NCBI GenBank assembly: GCA_963970005.1
Contig: CAXAMN010029027.1
Location: forward strand, 547,040-611,039
Reading direction: 5' to 3'
Source of the DNA: Durusdinium trenchii
Taxonomy: Eukaryota > Sar > Dinophyceae > Suessiales > Symbiodiniaceae
DNA length: 64,000 bases
Shown here in pieces: positions 12,926 to 25,200 of the stretch (position 1 is the first letter of the stretch; each line of letters opens with the position of its first letter). Made by a program: the position numbers and the translations under genes. The notes beneath the pieces are model-generated. The model searched no databases. It worked only from the letters and a program-made list of their open reading frames with translations, and had not been told where the DNA came from.

Positions 12926-13207
12926 TCAATGCATGTAAAAAAAAACACCCCCTCCCATCCCGAGCCCAGCTTCTAAGGGGATGCTCCGTGCCAGCTTGGA
13001 CATCTGCCGCTCCGGCGACCCCGCGGCCGGCTTGGGGCTTCGCCGGGTCCGGACGTGGCCCCGCGGCTCCGGCGGTGGCGGATCCAGGGGATGCGTCAGC
13101 AGGTCGGGGTGGTGGAGGAGGTGCTGACAGCTGGTGCCCACTGGACCGATACAAAGGAGAGCTGCTGGGAAAGCCACCGTGGCGAAGAGGCAAGCAAAGA
13201 AGGTCAC
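12926..13207 (-). CDS. RND transporter, last exon: TM12 and C-terminal tail
   Basis: Acceptor TTCCCAG|GTGACC, phase 0, then an uninterrupted frame to TGA at 12926-12928 (93 codons). It opens with a membrane helix, VTFFACLFATVAFPAALLC, followed by IGPVG. This matches the end of the last helix of Dispatched-type proteins, which commonly runs into a conserved (I/V)GP. The rest is a basic, Pro-rich cytosolic tail. Confidence 0.6.
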   Translation of the reverse strand: MTFFACLFATVAFPAALLCIGPVGTSCQHLLHHPDLLTHPLDPPPPEPRGHVRTRRSPKPAAGSPERQMSKLARSIPLEAGLGMGGGVFFYMH

Positions 13208-16200
13208 CTGGGAAAAGGCCAAACCATCTTGGTGGTAGGTAGGTAGAATAATACCAGTTACATCATGTTACACCATAGGACCCGCAGGAAGGAGTCTTCC
13301 AACACCCGGACCTCCGGTTTTGGGGGACACTGAGTGGGGGGTTTGAAGTCTTCTTGGGGGCCTCAGGCCGGCCACTGAGTCACTGAGTCCCCACCACAGA
13401 CCTCTTGGACTGACTCGCCGAGCACGAGCCATGGGCGTTCGTTCGTTCGTTCCGCGCCGCGCGCCCCAAGGCACAGAGGAAAGAACGGTGGCGAGCCTCA
13501 GGACACGCCACAGACGTGGTGCTTGTGGCATGGTTGTGGCGAGTTTGCATGAGTGTTAGCTCGTTGTACACTATGAAACTCACTATATGAATATCAAAGA
13601 AACGCAACAAGTCTCCAGTGAATGGACCCTGCATCCTGCATGTCTTTTCTTGCGAAAAGCCCTTGTTGTGACACGACCGGTCCTGCACAATGAGGAGGAT
13701 TTCTCTAGCGGATACTCAGTAACTCTGCACCACTGGTGAGCATCGAAGCTCCCAAAAGTGCTGTAACTGGAGATCGAACACCCAAAGACACACCACACAC
13801 ACGATGCACACACACACACACCTGAAATGCTGGATGAGGAGCATGCTTGTTCTGCGATACGTTTGGGAAATGGTCTTAGCGTGTAGCTGCTACTTTTTAA
13901 TGGGCAATGGGGGGGTATCTAATTCTAAATTCCCACAGCCATGGCATACCTTCGCGCCCTCCCAAGCCTTGGCCAGCACATGAGCATTGCATGAACTTCT
14001 CCTCCTACCTCCCTCACTCTGCACCCATCCATCAATCCCTCCCTGACTTTTTTTAGTTTCAGGGGCTTGACGAAGATCACCAGCTGGCAAAAGAAGAGGA
14101 AGAAGCTGGATCCCAGTGTGGTGATCGCGGATCCCAGGATTGAGCTGGACCTGGACCGCTTGCGACCGCTTCGACCGCCCCTCACGTCAAATGGCAGCGC
14201 GTCGCACGTGGATTGGAGGGTACTTTGGAGTCGGAGGGTATATCAAACGTATACAGTAATCGGAGGGTGCCAGAAAAGGTGGCGATGAGGATGATGCACA
14301 TGCCGGTGGCACAATGTTGCACATGGTTTTTGGTCCAACTGGGTGAGGTGTGGAGAAATGTTAGCTCGTGATGACACACTGCTCAGGACAAGATGCATGC
14401 AGTTCAAGGCATAGAGCCTCAGTGCGGATGCATCTGTTTGGGCCCCTTCACGGGGGCGTCTCTAGGATCAAGATATATAGGCTGATAGGCCCAAGAAAGT
14501 TGCTTGGCAGGCTAGTATGCTAGAACCCTTGAAGTGCAGAATATGAGGTTCTTGCCACAAGTGAAATTATGCGTCTGCCTTTGTTATAAGCAAGAAATGA
14601 CATCACGAGGCCCTCAGAGTTTCAATAGATCATCTCAAGTCTCTGTCGCAGCAAAGGAGGCAACGATGTTCTCAAACAGCATCAGCGAAACAACTAACCC
14701 ACTGGTGGAAAGAACAGTCCCACTGCGGTGAGAGTCCATGGCTGTTGTGGTACTTCATGGGATCTGCTCGAGATGCATCTGAGAAGCCGTCTTGACGGAG
14801 AGTTTCAACACGGGCTGTCGCGTGCAAATACACTCAGCTTTTGCAAAGGCAAACGCGCCTAGTTCCTCTCCACAAGACCAGTGTCTGGAGGGAGGGGTCA
14901 CATCTACCGCAGCAGCGAGTCGCAGCTCGCGGGACCGGTAATGTGTGCCCTTCCGGTTTGTATGCCCTGTTACACTATTCATCTAACCCCCCTTTTCCGC
15001 ATGGCGTTACGGCGTTGCAACACCATGTTCGACCTGCGTCCTGATCTCCACCTCGGGATCTGCCGGTCTCGGCCAAGCAGCACGGCCTCCCGGCGCCGCT
15101 CGTAGAGACTGCCCAGCTGTGCAGAGGCGGCTGTGAGGGTGTGTTCCTGATACCTGGGACGTGAAGTGGATTGCACTCCAGGGTTCCAGGCCTCGAAGTG
15201 GATGGCATGGCCCCAAAAGGAAGGGAGATGCCATAAGAAACAAAGACAAGAACAGGGAGTGGTCCACTTCCATGTTAGTTCCGGGGAGTGCAGTTCTATC
15301 TTATATAGTGCTTTTGGATGCTGTGGGGGTTCACCCCTCTGGGTTCTGCAACTGACTTCATTGGAGTGGAAGGCCACTGAGATGAGTGGAGCCCACGTAC
15401 TCCACGTCCACGTCCATGTCCAGTCATTGGGAGTGGAAACCAAGGAGATGTGTCGACGATCCGCTCGATCCGCATTGGAGCATGGAGCATTGGAGAGCTG
15501 AATGATAGCTATCAAGACGATCCGCTACCATGCTCCTTCCTCTCCCATGCTAGCAATGCTAAAGAGCATTGAATCAAGATAATCAAGACGATCCGCTATG
15601 AGCATTGGTAGCAGGAAGGATATATAACATCCACTTGATTCGTCTCCCGGTCGCCGAATGGCAATTCTGGGGACTCGAGGGACCGGACCCGTCCACCGGC
15701 AGCCGAGTAACACGTGACGAACCACGTGACGAGTAACACGAGGAACACGTGGCATGCGCATGCTGCGACTTGACAAAGGTGAGGCATTGGTCATCATTGG
15801 CATATGTGAGAAGAGGATTTGTCTCATTGCAGCTTTTGGTGGATCGATCCACTACATTTCATGGAGGTGTTGAGAGTTAGCAGTTAGCAGTCCATCCGCG
15901 CCTCCCATGTCCACCCTGATGTGGACTCCAATGCAGGGGCTTTCTCCAACACCGGGCTCGGTATCGCCGGTCCACTGGGTGGTCCCGAAGGGAGGGACTA
16001 GGCAGATCTGCCGGTCGGTGATCCAAACGACTCCAAGCTGCTTGTGGGCAATGTGCAGGGAGTAGGTGATGCTGTATCCCACAAAGACGATGAGACCCAA
16101 GATCTCCAGGACCCCTATGGCCCAACCCATAAAGACCTAAGCAGCGACGACTCCAAGCGAAGATCGTCGACCCCACGGCCCACTGCAAGCAGTGACCGGC

Positions 16201-19200
16201 GCGGAGATCTGGAGCATGTCGGATGCAGGCTCGGGAGTGGCCCAGGATTCAGGCTGAAAAAGCACTGCTTAGCCAGAAGGATGAGAAGGAGCAACAGTTT
16301 CTATTTAGGCGCATGACGATGGTTTGGGTGCAGGATGGCGCAGGTGAATGTTCTCCATTTTTTGGGGGGTGAAGGCTCATATAAAATCATATAAATTCAT
16401 ATTGACCCCCGAGTTTCGCGACCCCAAGACTTCCACCACGTCTCGGCCACAGCTCGCGCAACGCGCCCCCCCTGCGGGAACGGAACGGTGGCTGCTCGGA
16501 ACCGAGGCGCGACCATGAACCAGGCCAAGGAGATGGTGACTCCCATGACCTCGTCGGGAGACGCGAGGACAGGGTTGGAGAGTGGCTTTTTTCTCCGGGT
16601 CGGTTGGGTGCTTGGGTCGGAACTCCAACAGGGAGAGGTGGAGAAGCAGGGAGATGTGTGGACAAACGATGTAAATGGAACAAAAACATCTGATGGCAGC
16701 TGCCACGGCATGCCAGGTCACATTGAGGACCACCATCCAGGATAACCTTGGCTTCTGCTCACGTTCTGCATTCGGATGCATTTGGGCTGTCTGTCCTTCC
16801 CACTGCCGAAACCAGTGGCACCCCCGATTTCCCCACGCAAGAAATCGCACACGAACTCGTCTCTAACTGGAAGACCGATGCAGCTGGAAGAGTCGGGACG
16901 CAGATTGCTCTGAATCACACAAGTTCCATCGCTTCGATGGGTGGCTGTTTGCCAAACACCCCAGATCCGAGCAACAGCAGGTCCCCATGTGTAAAGAAGA
17001 GCGCCCCTAGAAAGCCACACGCCGCACTGACTACCATGGTGAGCACCGTGCTGTTCACCTCAGCATGGTCAAGTCATAACGCATCTGCTGCACTGCTACA
17101 CATGCCAGGATCGCAATCAAGACCGGGGGAAGGGGAGGAGGCGCGAAAAAGTCGTTCCCGGTAAGAGGCACGCCTTCGTGGCTGCAGCTAGTGGTCAGTG
17201 CACCTTCATCTTTGGATGGTGATGGTCTATAGTGCTGCCCCAGTGACAATCGCGCGCTCAGCTTCTGCACGGAGCCACAAGGAAGAAGTATGCCAAGTGG
17301 TGCCAAGCTCCTGAATAGAAGAAAATGGAAGAAGGGAACGGGGTGGACATGATTGGACATGCATGCAACCTCATGGAACCACATGTTCTACATCCCCGGG
17401 TTCATTGCCATCGATGTTGCCCACTGGCGGTTTTTGGCGGTCCATGTTGGCTGCAAATGGGGTACAGTTTCCAGTCCGCAACACATGCAACACAGAAATG
17501 CCCGCGTGGCTAAGCTTCACCTCACCCGAAAGAAGAACCTGGCTTCAAGTTGTTCATGCGTCAAAGCAAGAGCAAAAAGCACATGTTCCCACATACTCTG
17601 TGGTTTTGCTCGACTCGGCTTGAGGTGATTTCTGCCATCAAACCATATCTGTGAGCAAAATCTGGACACGGAGCATCACAGAAGAAAGGTTCTTGACAGT
17701 GAAAACTGCTTTAAACATACCCCTTGCTGGTGCACCTTGACGAAGACAATTGTTGACAGTTTATGCATAAAAATTCTATAGCAAGGGGTACTCTTTTGCT
17801 CAAGAAAACCCTCAAGAAAACCAACAAGTCTTCCATCCTCAATGATTGCAGCATCTGTGCATAGCTGCTCTCATCAAGGCTGTCTCAACCCATGGACGCT
17901 CAATCACTGCCATCCCCAAAAATCATCTGCAAACAAGCATCCACTGGCGCGTTTTGATTAATCTCCTCCACCTCCTGGCGCGTTTGACTGGGCCAACATT
18001 GGAGCCGGGGAGCCGACCACTGGTCGAAAGAATTGGTCTGCAAGACTGGCAAGGAAGGAAGCGGAACCCCTGAGAAAGCTGGACCAAACACACCTTAATA
18101 AGGAAGGAGAAGAAGAGGAAACGATAAGCTTCCAGAAGCTCTAATGGTCACTGCAAGGAACGTCACTTCCCCGGGATGCCGATTCCGACCGACCGGCAAG
18201 TGTAACAGCTGGGATTGGGCCTTATCCCACTCTTCCATTAATGCCAGGATCGTTGAGCTCAGAGTCGTCCTTGGAAGGTGCACTAAGTGAACAAAGATGA
18301 CCTGGGAGGTGGTACGTGGTTCATTTTCCGATTGCTGATCGTAGCTCCCACAAAGCCACGGCAAGACCTGACACCCAAATACCCATGGCCATCTTCAAGC
18401 GCTAGGCCCAGGGAAGTTAAGGGCTCAACCGCTCCCGAAGTAGCGGCGCAACAAACGCAACCAAATTGAAGTCAGCCTTGCAAAACACGGGCAACGAATG
18501 GCTTTTATGTTGTTTTTAAATGATGAAATCACCCTGCGGTTTTGTGGCTTTTTGACGCCCACCAGATCCCTCCGCGCACATCTGTGCCTGACTAACGTCT
18601 CGTCAGGCAAGGCTCATGTAGTTCAGGGGCACGATGAACTGGATATATGTGGCCTTGAGCTGGAAGTCGTCTGTGAGCCACATGTAATCCTTTGCAAGGA
18701 TTCCATTCCTTGGAAGTCTTGATAACAACGGGTGCTGAGGTCTTGTTGAGGAGCCCGGCGAGGTGCGCCAGGAGCTTCTCAAGAAACCCCCCTACCAGTG
18801 GCTGAATTCCTGGTGGAAGCGAAAGATTCCTGCATCCGAAGGCATCCACATGTGTTTTGCAGAGAATTCCAGGGCCAAGCTTCCCCAGCACACGTCCATC
18901 CAGGAAGCGCTGGAAGAGCACTTGGAACGACGTGGAGGGCACCTCGGAGAAGCAATGAGAAACGCGGCCAGCCGCGCAGCGATGGAATCGCATGCATGGC
19001 GTCCCTGGTTTTTGGAGCTGGATACAAAACGCCCGAAAGCTTTATGCGTCATCTGGCGAGTGAAGGGTAGATACCATCATTGCGTCCAAAGACACCAGAC
19101 CCTTGTGGCAAAGCAGGGCGACATTGTTTTTACTCCACCTCCAATCATCATGGTGGACAATGGCCCTTGAAAAACCGACTTTTTCCTCTACCAAGAGGGG

Positions 19201-22200
19201 GTTGTCCACATGGAATGGATTGTTGGAGGCTAAGTGCCGGTCTCTCCTGACGTCCTGTCCGAGTCTGGCGGATGCCTCTTCGGCCATGTCTGGGCCCCCT
19301 GTGGGCCCCCTATGGATGGCCATCTCCCGGAGTGTTGTTGCTGAGTCTCACTCATGAAGAGGCGTTACAAAAAGGTTGCTCAGCATGGTTCAGCGCTTGG
19401 AACCTTTTTGGGGGCTGGCTGTGCCCGGCAGAAGGACTGGAGGGTGACTTTCAATACCTTCCAGCTTCTGGGCACTGGTGACAACAAGCATAACCAGTTC
19501 AATTCTTGCAACCCCCGGCTCCCCTGATGTTGTTAGAGCGCGGGAAATGGATAGCCCCGATCTGTGGCATAGGTCCTGAAGTCCCTCAGCCAGCAGTGGG
19601 AGACCTCGCGCAGGGGCTGCGATCTCAATTGTCAAATGTCTCAAGGTGTAGCTATGAAAGATCACATGGAGTTGGACATCCATGGATGTTAACGCCATCT
19701 TCCAACTCCGGAATGGGAGATCACATGAACACGACCTATCGCGATCCGATTTTCACGGGGAGAAACAACCACCGGAGAGAATTGGAGTGCGGCTAGGAAT
19801 CACATGAGGCGCGATTAGGGGTGCTCCTGACACATCCACTCGCTGGATGGGACTAAACACCACCCTGTCTTGTGACTCCTGAATTGAGATCTTGAGGTAT
19901 AGTTTTCGCATGCTTTTGCGATTGAAGGCAACTAAAGCTCGCAAGGTCACGCTGCCTTGTTCTTTAAAGCTGGTTCAACATGTTCCAAGTAGCATGGCGC
20001 CAGGCTTGGAACAAACTTCACTATCCCTCCACCCGTGGCTTTAAAATTAAGGACATCTAATGTGACATCTACATCTATTTGCTCTTTCTTCGCGCCTCCG
20101 GGAAAGTACTCAAATGAGCCAAGGTGTTTTGGACTTGGCACGGAGCCACCTCCATCCTGCAGGGGGGGGTCCCCCCTCCTCCTGGCCTGTATGAGTAGTG
20201 CAGGATTTTTTTCTCCTTGGCAGGTGGGGTGGCAATCATGCACGCCCCAACGTGTGAGAGTGCCGACCGGGACTGGGGACTGCTGAACCGTGAGAAATGC
20301 TAAGCGACCCTTGAAACCCAAAAGGCAAGAAACAAAATCACAAAACAATGTGAGCTCCTAAGTCCTAGAACTCCTAAGTCCTAAAACTTAAGTCATGGAA
20401 CTCCTAAGTCCTAGACTTAGCCAAGGCCCTGTTTCACCAAAAAATCTTCCAAAACGCTCTATGCACAACCCAGTCAGTCCCACTCAGGTGCGTCGCAAGG
20501 CAAACCGATGAGTTCTGAGTCAATGGCTCAAGAGGTTTTTGAGCTAAACTTGGTTGAGTCAGCACAAGCAAACCACCGATGTTATCCATCACAAAGCCCT
20601 GCAGTGCACTCAAAATGTCTGAAGCTTCCCCAACTGGCTCACCTCAAGCTAAGCCTCCCAAGCTGCAGGCTGAGAGCAAGACCCTCTGCGTGGCTGGAGC
20701 TTGTACCCTGAACGCCTCCTCGACACCAATCCAGGGGTCTTGACATGCTGCAGACCATGCGATGGCTCCAATTCGCCCAAAAATAGATTTTGAAAGATCA
20801 AACGCATGCTTTTAATGCAAAGCATCTGTTCAACACGACTCCCGAATCATGGCGGCGCCTCAAAGCTCCAGGCTTGCTCGGGCTTACCCAGCAGTGGCAT
20901 CTGCTCGTTGGTGCGGAGGCCCCAGACCAAGGCTATGTCTGCACCCCCTCGCAGGCTGGTATTCAAGTACACTTACTTGGGCGGGAGGGAGGGAGCGGAC
21001 TCAGCAGGTCCTTCCATGTACCACAAACCGTCATAAACTCCCCTCAAGCCAAAAACAATCTGAGGCCTAGAAGAGCCGACGAACCATCTATGTTCAAAGA
21101 AGCAGGCCCGTCCGATTGTTTGGCCCGGTGCCGGTACTTCATTGTATAAATTACCTCCAAAAAAAAGATCTGCTAGCCGCTGGCCAATGAATCTTCCGCT
21201 TCATTCCTCCTCCCTTGAGCTCCATCACTGCCCTCCGTGCCGCGGAAGGAACCTGCCAACCTCCTGGCGCCAGCACTCCGCAGCGGCGTCTCCGGCATTG
21301 CTGGCGCGTCCGGCTCATCCGGCGCGTCAGCAGGTTGCAAGCGCCGGGCCTCATGGCGGTGCCAAGCCAAGCATGTCAGCAGGCGCCCCAGTTGCATCAC
21401 GTACGGATGTGCAACAATGAAAAAACACATGGAGCAGCAGTCTCTACTGGAAAAATAGGGCTCTAAATGGAGATCCTGCTGGGACCTGGGATCTCTACGT
21501 CCATGCTAACCCTATCTAAGTGAGAAATTCCGTGTGGTAGGCAGGCTGTGGTCCCACACGCTCCCTACTTCAGACCCCCCCACCCCTGTTCCAAGCGGTC
21601 TGCCCAGACACTGGCAGTGGCACAAAGACCTTGTCCCATGACACGTTGGGCATCACCTGCGGCACCACCGACCCAGTGAAAATCTGGACCATCTCCAGGT
21701 CCATAAAAAGGTCCCTAGGTAGGTAGGTTCTTGGATAGCCTCTCTAACCTCTTTATCCACTCTGTGCCTCTGCTTAACTGTTCTTGGTGGCTGTTTCGCT
21801 GATTCGTCTCGGGATGGCTCTGTCTTATCAATGCCCGTTTCGGCGCCAACGTGACTCTCTCCCGCTCTCGTCAGCGTTGTCAACTGCAGTCGGCTGAGTC
21901 GCTGGGTCCACCAAACGTCGGCCGGCGTAGGTGCACACGGGCGCGCCGCAGTAGCAAAGCCGGTCGGTGTGACAAAGCTCTAGGGAGCCATTCCTTAGGT
22001 CGAAGGGAAGGCGAGCTTCCTCCCATCTGCAAACTACAAAAAGTCAGATGTAAACTTCCAAGCTGCTGATGTGTCAGGTGGAATCACGATCCCCCCCGTG
22101 CAAATCCCGGAACCCTTCCTCAACAACAATCTTGTTGGGTAGCGCCTTCAAATCTGCAAACCCAAATTGACATCGGCCTGCTTTATGGCGGTTGACCTCC

Positions 22201-25200
22201 TTCTTCGATCCATTGCACACTCTTCTTGGGAAGGTTCTTCCCTTTCAACTGGCACGGCGCATCTTCCGGCCTCCAAAGCCCACCCTCGCCCGGGTCACGT
22301 CGCCGGGTGCTTCCCAATTCGGGTGGCCGCTTGATCGGGATGATGAAGTTGGGCAGCACGTCGTAGCGGGTGCTCCAAACCTCGCCTCAGGTGACGAAAC
22401 GCAACGCTCCTCGGAGCGCAAGCCACTGAAGCCACTGGAGCCCAAAGAGAGACTCCTGTCTGGGTTGGAGCAGGTAAATGCTCTGTGAAGCCTCTCATGG
22501 TTGTTTGTTCTCGGTCTGTCAAGAACATGAGAAGTGTTTTTCCAAAGATCCTGACACTCAAGGCCTTTGTCACTTTTTTCATCTTGACTTCTGGTCATGT
22601 CTGGCTTCAACAAAAGCGCTTGGCTGGACGATTCCAAGCTTGGCTCGAAAGAGCCAAGGGGCTCGTGGAGTTGGGCCACAAAACTTGTCAATGGCAGGGC
22701 CATGGCGATGCCGATTTCAGGTGATTCCAGAGATGATTCGTGTTGGTAAGTGGGGAAGGACTTGGAGCAGGATCGGTCCAATATGGTGACAGTGGCCCAT
22801 CCTGCCGTCCGACTGGCGCAACTCAGAGGCTGGCACAGCTCAGCGCTGCACTTGCAGTGAGACAAAGGGGGGAGATGAGCTTCCGCCCTCGTGCGCTAAA
22901 ACGTGCCACGCAAAAGCGCGGCACGTGGGGCTATATAACTGTGCTCTCGGCCGGTTGGTCCTCCATGTGCTGTGTTCTGTAGTTGGATCAGTTCTCCCAA
23001 CAACCCTTGCAACTCAAAAAACTTCAAGAGTTAAGAGCAAGTCAGTGCCCAAATACTCAACAACATTCAACAACTATCTGACTGACTCGGGTAGTAGCAG
23101 TGCTCAATTGGGCCTAGGTGGTGGCCTAGAAATGATGGTTGCCTGGTTGCCTTGCGAAAGTATCGGCGGTCACCAATCCAGCCGAGCCTAGGGGGGCCTC
23201 GGAAAGGCCCAGACTTCCAGGGTGGCAGGCTGCTTCTGCCTTTTGCCGCGAGTTTTTACCTCGTGGCCGCATTCAGCTGCCAAATTCCAGATCAGCAGGA
23301 GACACTAAGTAGATCAACAAAGCAAGAACGTGCAAACATCATCTGCGATATGCACCTAAGAGCCAATTTTGCTGTTTGCAGGTCATCCACCGATTAAAAT
23401 CATGTGATTTCACCAAATTGGACAGACTTTTGTAAAGAATCCTTTAGGCTAAATGCCCTCAACTCCTACTGATGCGCTGTGTGGAAGCGTGGCTCATGAT
23501 AGCCAGCTCCTCCTCTTGGGCCGCCCTTCGCCTTCCTGGCCGGGAGGAGCAAGGGACCCACATGACCAACCACCGGCCGAACCGTGGAATCCCGGAACCG
23601 TGGAACCGGCACTGCGCCGGTGGGCTGCCATAACCTATGGCCACCAGCTGCCCCACTTCAGTGCAGGACCAACCCTGCTCCAGCCTGCTTTTTCCAACCT
23701 CCCTTTATTCGCCCACATGGCCCCCGCCTGTAACGTCTGGTCTTGACAATGTAAGGTGTAACCTTCTCCATCTCCGCCTCGATCTTCTCCCTCTTCTCGG
23801 CGCTCTTCGCACTCACGGGGAACTTCGGCCGATACGCCGTGCGCGGCCGCTCCGGCGGGGGCGGCGTCGGCGCTGGCGGCGGCGCGCGCCGCGGGCCGGG
23901 CGAAGGCGTGCGCGGGGGCGCTAGGCCGGAGGGTGCCGCGGCGGAGCCGGCGGGGCACTCGGCCAAGAAGCGGTGGATCATGGACCTGGTTTCGAGATGT
24001 TTTAGAAAAGGATCAAGCTACTAGGCCGGTCGCCTGGTTGAAGAAAGGATCGCAGTGCATCACGAGAGCTCAGTGTTGCGATGTTGCGACTGGGTTGGAC
24101 TCGAATGACCAAACTGGATACAAATTTGTGCAGTAACAAGGACGCTATTAGGTGAAGGCCATCGCAAGTAGGTTGGAGGCCATCTCTACTAGGAACAAGA
24201 AACTACTAGGTTGGAGGCCATCGCTATTAGGTGGAGGCCATCGCAAGTAGGCTGGAGGTCATCGCTACTAGAAACAAGAAACTACTAGGTTGGAGGCCAT
24301 AGCTATTAGGTGGAGGCCATCGCAAGTAGGTTGGAGACCATATCTACTAGGAACAAGAAACTACTAGGTTGGAGGCCATAGCTATTAGGTGGAGGCATCT
24401 CTACTAGGAACAAGAAACTACTAGGTTGGAGGCCATCGCTATTAGGTNNNNNNNNNNTGGAGGCCATTGCTATTAGGTGGAGGCCATCGCAAGTAGGTTG
24501 GAGGCCATCGCTACTAGGAACAAGAAGCTACTAGGTTGGAGGCCATCGCTAGGTCCCGCACTTGGCTCTCTCGTCTGGATCCTCAGCCAAAAACCTTTGC
24601 ATCAATGACTTGGCTTTCTGATAGCTTTCCTGGGCACCGCGCAGAAGGTTCGTTTTTGGTCCCCAAGTAGCCTAGCAGCTAAAGGGTTGAAAAGGGTTGA
24701 TATGGAGTCCTAGGGTGATACACGAATAGCTCTGAAAAGATCTGAGAGGGTTTTAGAATGTTTCACAAACTCACTGACAAAACATGTCAAAACCCTTTTG
24801 GGGTGATATTTGTTCTATCTCCAATCGAAATGGTTCGAACTCCTTGGCGTCTCTTTCTTATATATATATATCGATTATCTTATATATATATATTTTTTAA
24901 AAAAACACACATTATATAACTACTCAGATTCTCAGTTCTTGGAGTAAGCAGGATCTTTTAAATGGCATGTGAACAACAGCTATCGGCCTCAACGTTTGGA
25001 CTCCGTTTCGTGACACAAAAGGGGAGTCCAAAACGCCTCGGTATACACTCTCCGGACCATTGGTCCGCCCAGCATCATCCTCTTCATCCGCACATGGCTG
25101 ATAATATCCGCTGGATTGGCTGGCTTCCTGCACTTCTTCCACTGCCACCTGCGGCCGCTGCATTATGTCCCAAGATTCAATCATCGCTTCGTTGAAGAAG

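Noticed and set aside
18763-19170. Plus-strand open frame of 135 codons with ATG and Trp-rich composition
   Set aside because: It overlaps a minus-strand exon with canonical acceptor and donor in phase with the transporter gene, and it has no splice partners on the plus strand.
22192-22488. Plus-strand exon-like frame ending at GAGCAG|GTAAAT
   Set aside because: A good donor, but no acceptor or partner exons on the plus strand. The minus reading fits the surrounding gene better. Kept only as a doubt in the exon entry.
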